DNA from: Streptomyces nojiriensis
GTDB taxonomy: Bacteria > Actinomycetota > Actinomycetes > Streptomycetales > Streptomycetaceae
Reading direction: 5' to 3'
Assembly: GCF_017639205.1 (NCBI RefSeq)
Contig: NZ_CP071139.1
Location: 3,674,001-3,738,000, forward strand
Length of the DNA stretch: 64,000 nucleotides
In this document: positions 62,273 to 64,000 of the stretch, piece after piece
How positions within the stretch are numbered: the stretch's first letter is position 1
Layout: every line of letters starts with the position of its first letter
Notes under the pieces: generated by a model
What the model was told of the DNA's origin: nothing
Databases searched by the model: none
Seen by the model: the letters and a program-made list of their open reading frames with translations, nothing else
Made by a program: the position numbers and the translations under genes

Positions 62273-62692
62273 ATGGACACGTCCTGGTGGCCCGCGGTGG
62301 CCGCGGTGGTGGCCGTGGCACTGCTGGTGCTGGTCGCCGGGGGCCGCCCCGGGCTGCCCCGCCGGGCCCCGCCGGCGCACGGCACCGGTCCGCCGCCGCA
62401 CCCGAAGGCGGGTGAACTGTGGTCCCTGGCGGACGGCCGTACGTGCCTGGTCCTCGCAGTGGGGTCGGTACGGGGCCACCGGGCGCGGGTCGCGTGGATC
62501 ACCGGGAAGTACGACGACCGGCGGGCCGGGGTGATCCCGCTGCCCCCGGGGACGGTGGGGGCGCAGGGCCGGGCGAGCTTCCTGGAGGCGGACCGGCCGG
62601 CGGAGGTGTCGCTGTGGGAGTTCCGGGCCCGGATGGGGATGCTGGACCCCGCGGTGTGGGACGAGATCAAGGGTCTGGGAGGCGCGCGGTGA
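62273..62692 (+). CDS. Membrane-anchored small protein with PemK-like SH3 fold
   Basis: A 139-aa protein: one N-terminal membrane helix (about 5-23), a Pro-rich linker (about 27-43), and a domain starting GELWSLADGRTCLVLAVG that recalls the first strands of PemK/MazF-like proteins. RVAWITGKYDDRRAGVIPLP is consistent with that. Whether it has RNase activity is not shown. ATG 62273. It overlaps the DUF488 gene (GTGA). Confidence 0.65.
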   Translation: MDTSWWPAVAAVVAVALLVLVAGGRPGLPRRAPPAHGTGPPPHPKAGELWSLADGRTCLVLAVGSVRGHRARVAWITGKYDDRRAGVIPLPPGTVGAQGRASFLEADRPAEVSLWEFRARMGMLDPAVWDEIKGLGGAR

Positions 62693-63051
62693 CGCGGAAA
62701 CCGGTGATCCGCCTGCGGCGGGTGTACGACCCGCCGGAGCCGGGGGCGGACGGGGTGCGGGTCCTCGTGGACCGGCTCTGGCCGCGGGGCCTGGCGAAGG
62801 CGGTGGCGGGGGTGGACGAGTGGCCGAAGGCGGTGACGCCGTCGGCGGAGCTGCGGAAGTGGTTCCACGACGGCGGTTCGGCGCGGGAGTTCCGGCGGCG
62901 GTACGAGGCGGAGCTGGCGGAGCCGGGGGCGGTGGCGGAACTCGGCCGCCTGCGGTCGCTGGCCGAGGCGGGCCCGGTCACCCTCCTGACCGCGGTCAAG
63001 GACCCGGCCTCAAGCCATGCGGCGATCCTGGCGGAGCGGCTGTCGGACTGA
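62689..63051 (+). CDS. DUF488 family protein
   Basis: A 120-aa protein with the DUF488 signatures RVYDPPEPGADGVRVLVDRLWPRGL and LRKWFHD, ending TLLTAVKDPASSHAAIL. DUF488 proteins are small, cytosolic and uncharacterised; some bind nucleic acid. GTG 62689 overlaps the preceding stop, so expression is coupled. Confidence 0.9.
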   Translation: MTRKPVIRLRRVYDPPEPGADGVRVLVDRLWPRGLAKAVAGVDEWPKAVTPSAELRKWFHDGGSAREFRRRYEAELAEPGAVAELGRLRSLAEAGPVTLLTAVKDPASSHAAILAERLSD

Positions 63052-63069
63052 CCGTGCGGCGCCGCTGCA

Positions 63070-63165
63070 CGGGGCTCCGCCCCGGACCCCGCGCCTCAAA
63101 CGCCGGCGAGGCTGATCTTTTTCAGTCGTCCGGCGTTTGAGGACCGGGTCCGGGCAGAGCCCGGG
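63070..63165. repeat. Inverted REP-like GC palindromes
   Basis: CGCCTCAAACGCCGG and CCGGCGTTTGAGG face each other around a 20-nt AT-rich loop, with flanking CTCCGCCCCGGACCCCG and GTCCGGGCAGAGCCCGG. Same family as 14327-14383. It follows the DUF488 gene and precedes the cysM stop. Confidence 0.8.
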
Positions 63166-63219
63166 AAGCGGCTCTGTGCCTGGTACCGCGCGGGCAACCC
63201 CGCAGGGGCTTCGCAGGGG

Positions 63220-64000
63220 CTACGCCCAGAGTTGGCCCTGGAGGACCTCGATGGCTTCCTCGGTGGTCGCGGCCGTGTAGACGCCCGTCGACAGGTACTT
63301 CCAGCCGCCGTCGGCCACGACGAAGACGATGTCCGCCGATTCGCCCGCGACCACCGCCTTGCGGCCGACGCCGATCGCCGCGTGCAGGGCGGCCCCCGTG
63401 GAGACGCCGGCGAAGATCCCCTCCAGCTGGAGGAGCTCCCGCGTGCGGGTCACCGCGTCCGCCGAGCCCACCGAGAAGCGGGTGGTGAGCACGGAGGCGT
63501 CGTAGAGCTCCGGGACGAAGCCCTCGTCCAGGTTGCGCAGCCCGTAGACCAGGTCGTCGTAGCGCGGCTCGGCTGCGACGATCTTGATGCCCGGCACGTT
63601 CTCGCGCAGGTAGCGGCCGACGCCCATGAGGGTGCCGGTGGTGCCCAGGCCCGCCACGAAGTGGGTGATGGAGGGGAGGTCCGTGAGGATCTCCGGGCCC
63701 GTGGTGGCGTAGTGGGCGCCCGCGTTGTCCGGGTTGCCGTACTGGTAGAGCATCACCCAGTCGGGGTGCTCGGCGGCCAGTTCCTTGGCCACCCGGACCG
63801 CGGTGTTCGAGCCGCCGGCGGCCGGCGACGAGATGATCTCGGCTCCCCACATGGCCAGCAGGTCGCGCCGCTCCTGGCTGGTGTTCTCCGGCATCACGCA
63901 CACGATGCGGTAGCCCTTGAGCTTGGCCGCCATCGCCAGCGAGATGCCGGTGTTGCCCGAGGTGGGCTCCAGGATGGTGCAGCCGGGGTAGAGCCGGCCG
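63220..64000 (-). CDS. cysM: Cysteine synthase (PLP-dependent), gene runs past the window end
   Basis: The visible 260 residues are the C-terminal two thirds of a fold type II PLP enzyme forming cysteine from O-acetylserine (or a related donor). PTSGNTGISLAMAAKLKGY binds the PLP-side substrate, GLGTTGTLMGVG the PLP phosphate, and TGAALHA comes later. The N-terminal Lys is beyond the window. Synteny with nag genes matches the S. coelicolor cysM locus. No cysE is seen nearby. Confidence 0.92.
   Translation of the reverse strand, partial: GRLYPGCTILEPTSGNTGISLAMAAKLKGYRIVCVMPENTSQERRDLLAMWGAEIISSPAAGGSNTAVRVAKELAAEHPDWVMLYQYGNPDNAGAHYATTGPEILTDLPSITHFVAGLGTTGTLMGVGRYLRENVPGIKIVAAEPRYDDLVYGLRNLDEGFVPELYDASVLTTRFSVGSADAVTRTRELLQLEGIFAGVSTGAALHAAIGVGRKAVVAGESADIVFVVADGGWKYLSTGVYTAATTEEAIEVLQGQLWA

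Overview
The window is high-GC actinobacterial DNA and almost certainly comes from a Streptomyces chromosome. Evidence for this is the extreme G/C bias at third codon positions, frequent GTG starts, ALF-repeat secreted proteins, DUF397/XRE pairs, class E and class F sortases, an LAxTG-type wall anchor, and a run (gdx, GroES-like, DUF3618, bcp, tRNA, rdgB, rph, nagF, nagE1, nagE2, MBL protein, cysM) that matches my recollection of the Streptomyces coelicolor core order around SCO2899-SCO2910. I see no transposase, integrase, phage module or CRISPR array.

Layout. 1-2.2 kb: the end of an EAL (c-di-GMP phosphodiesterase) gene and two tandem ALF-repeat secreted proteins. 2.2-6.6 kb: a self-contained module of two secreted tachylectin-propeller cell-wall enzymes, a 108-aa protein and a 60-aa exported peptide carrying SINWD twice, divergent from a LuxR-type regulator. 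6.6-12 kb: a DUF397/XRE pair, a GH18 chitinase, an LLM flavoenzyme and an IclR regulator. 12-20.5 kb: a two-component system, an acyl-CoA synthetase, an AA10 LPMO, an SPFH protein with an NlpC/P60-like peptidoglycan protein, all bracketed by two identical inverted tRNA-Lys genes. 20.5-22.9 kb: a class F sortase, its neighbour and a HAD phosphatase.

23-31.6 kb holds a probable aminophosphonate utilisation locus: ABC importer, phosphonatase-like hydrolase, FAD oxidase, GntR regulator and a co-regulated phosphatase. 31.6-38.6 kb: an LAHTG wall protein, a ROK/Gfo divergent pair, an FAH enzyme, a YidC-like insertase and sortase E. 38.6-44.6 kb is a small accessory region (SEC-C/TPR protein, DUF262-HNH protein, orphan Vsr nuclease, a broken acetyltransferase copy, and an AbiEi/DUF559-like protein). 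44.6-53 kb: DUF445, DUF1707, a three-gene ABC exporter, a class A PBP, and a guanidine-III riboswitch with the gdx exporter. 53-64 kb: core genes, two HNH genes next to an unusual tRNA, and the GlcNAc PTS genes.

Functional links. The chitinase, the LPMO and the nagF/nagE1/nagE2 transport genes all carry DasR-type TGGTCTA-like boxes, so chitin attack and GlcNAc uptake appear to be under common control. Sortase E can process the LAHTG protein. Several dispersed GC-rich palindromes of one repeat family sit between genes, and four copies are translated in frame inside an ABC permease. Coordinates of short sites were read by eye and may be off by a base.
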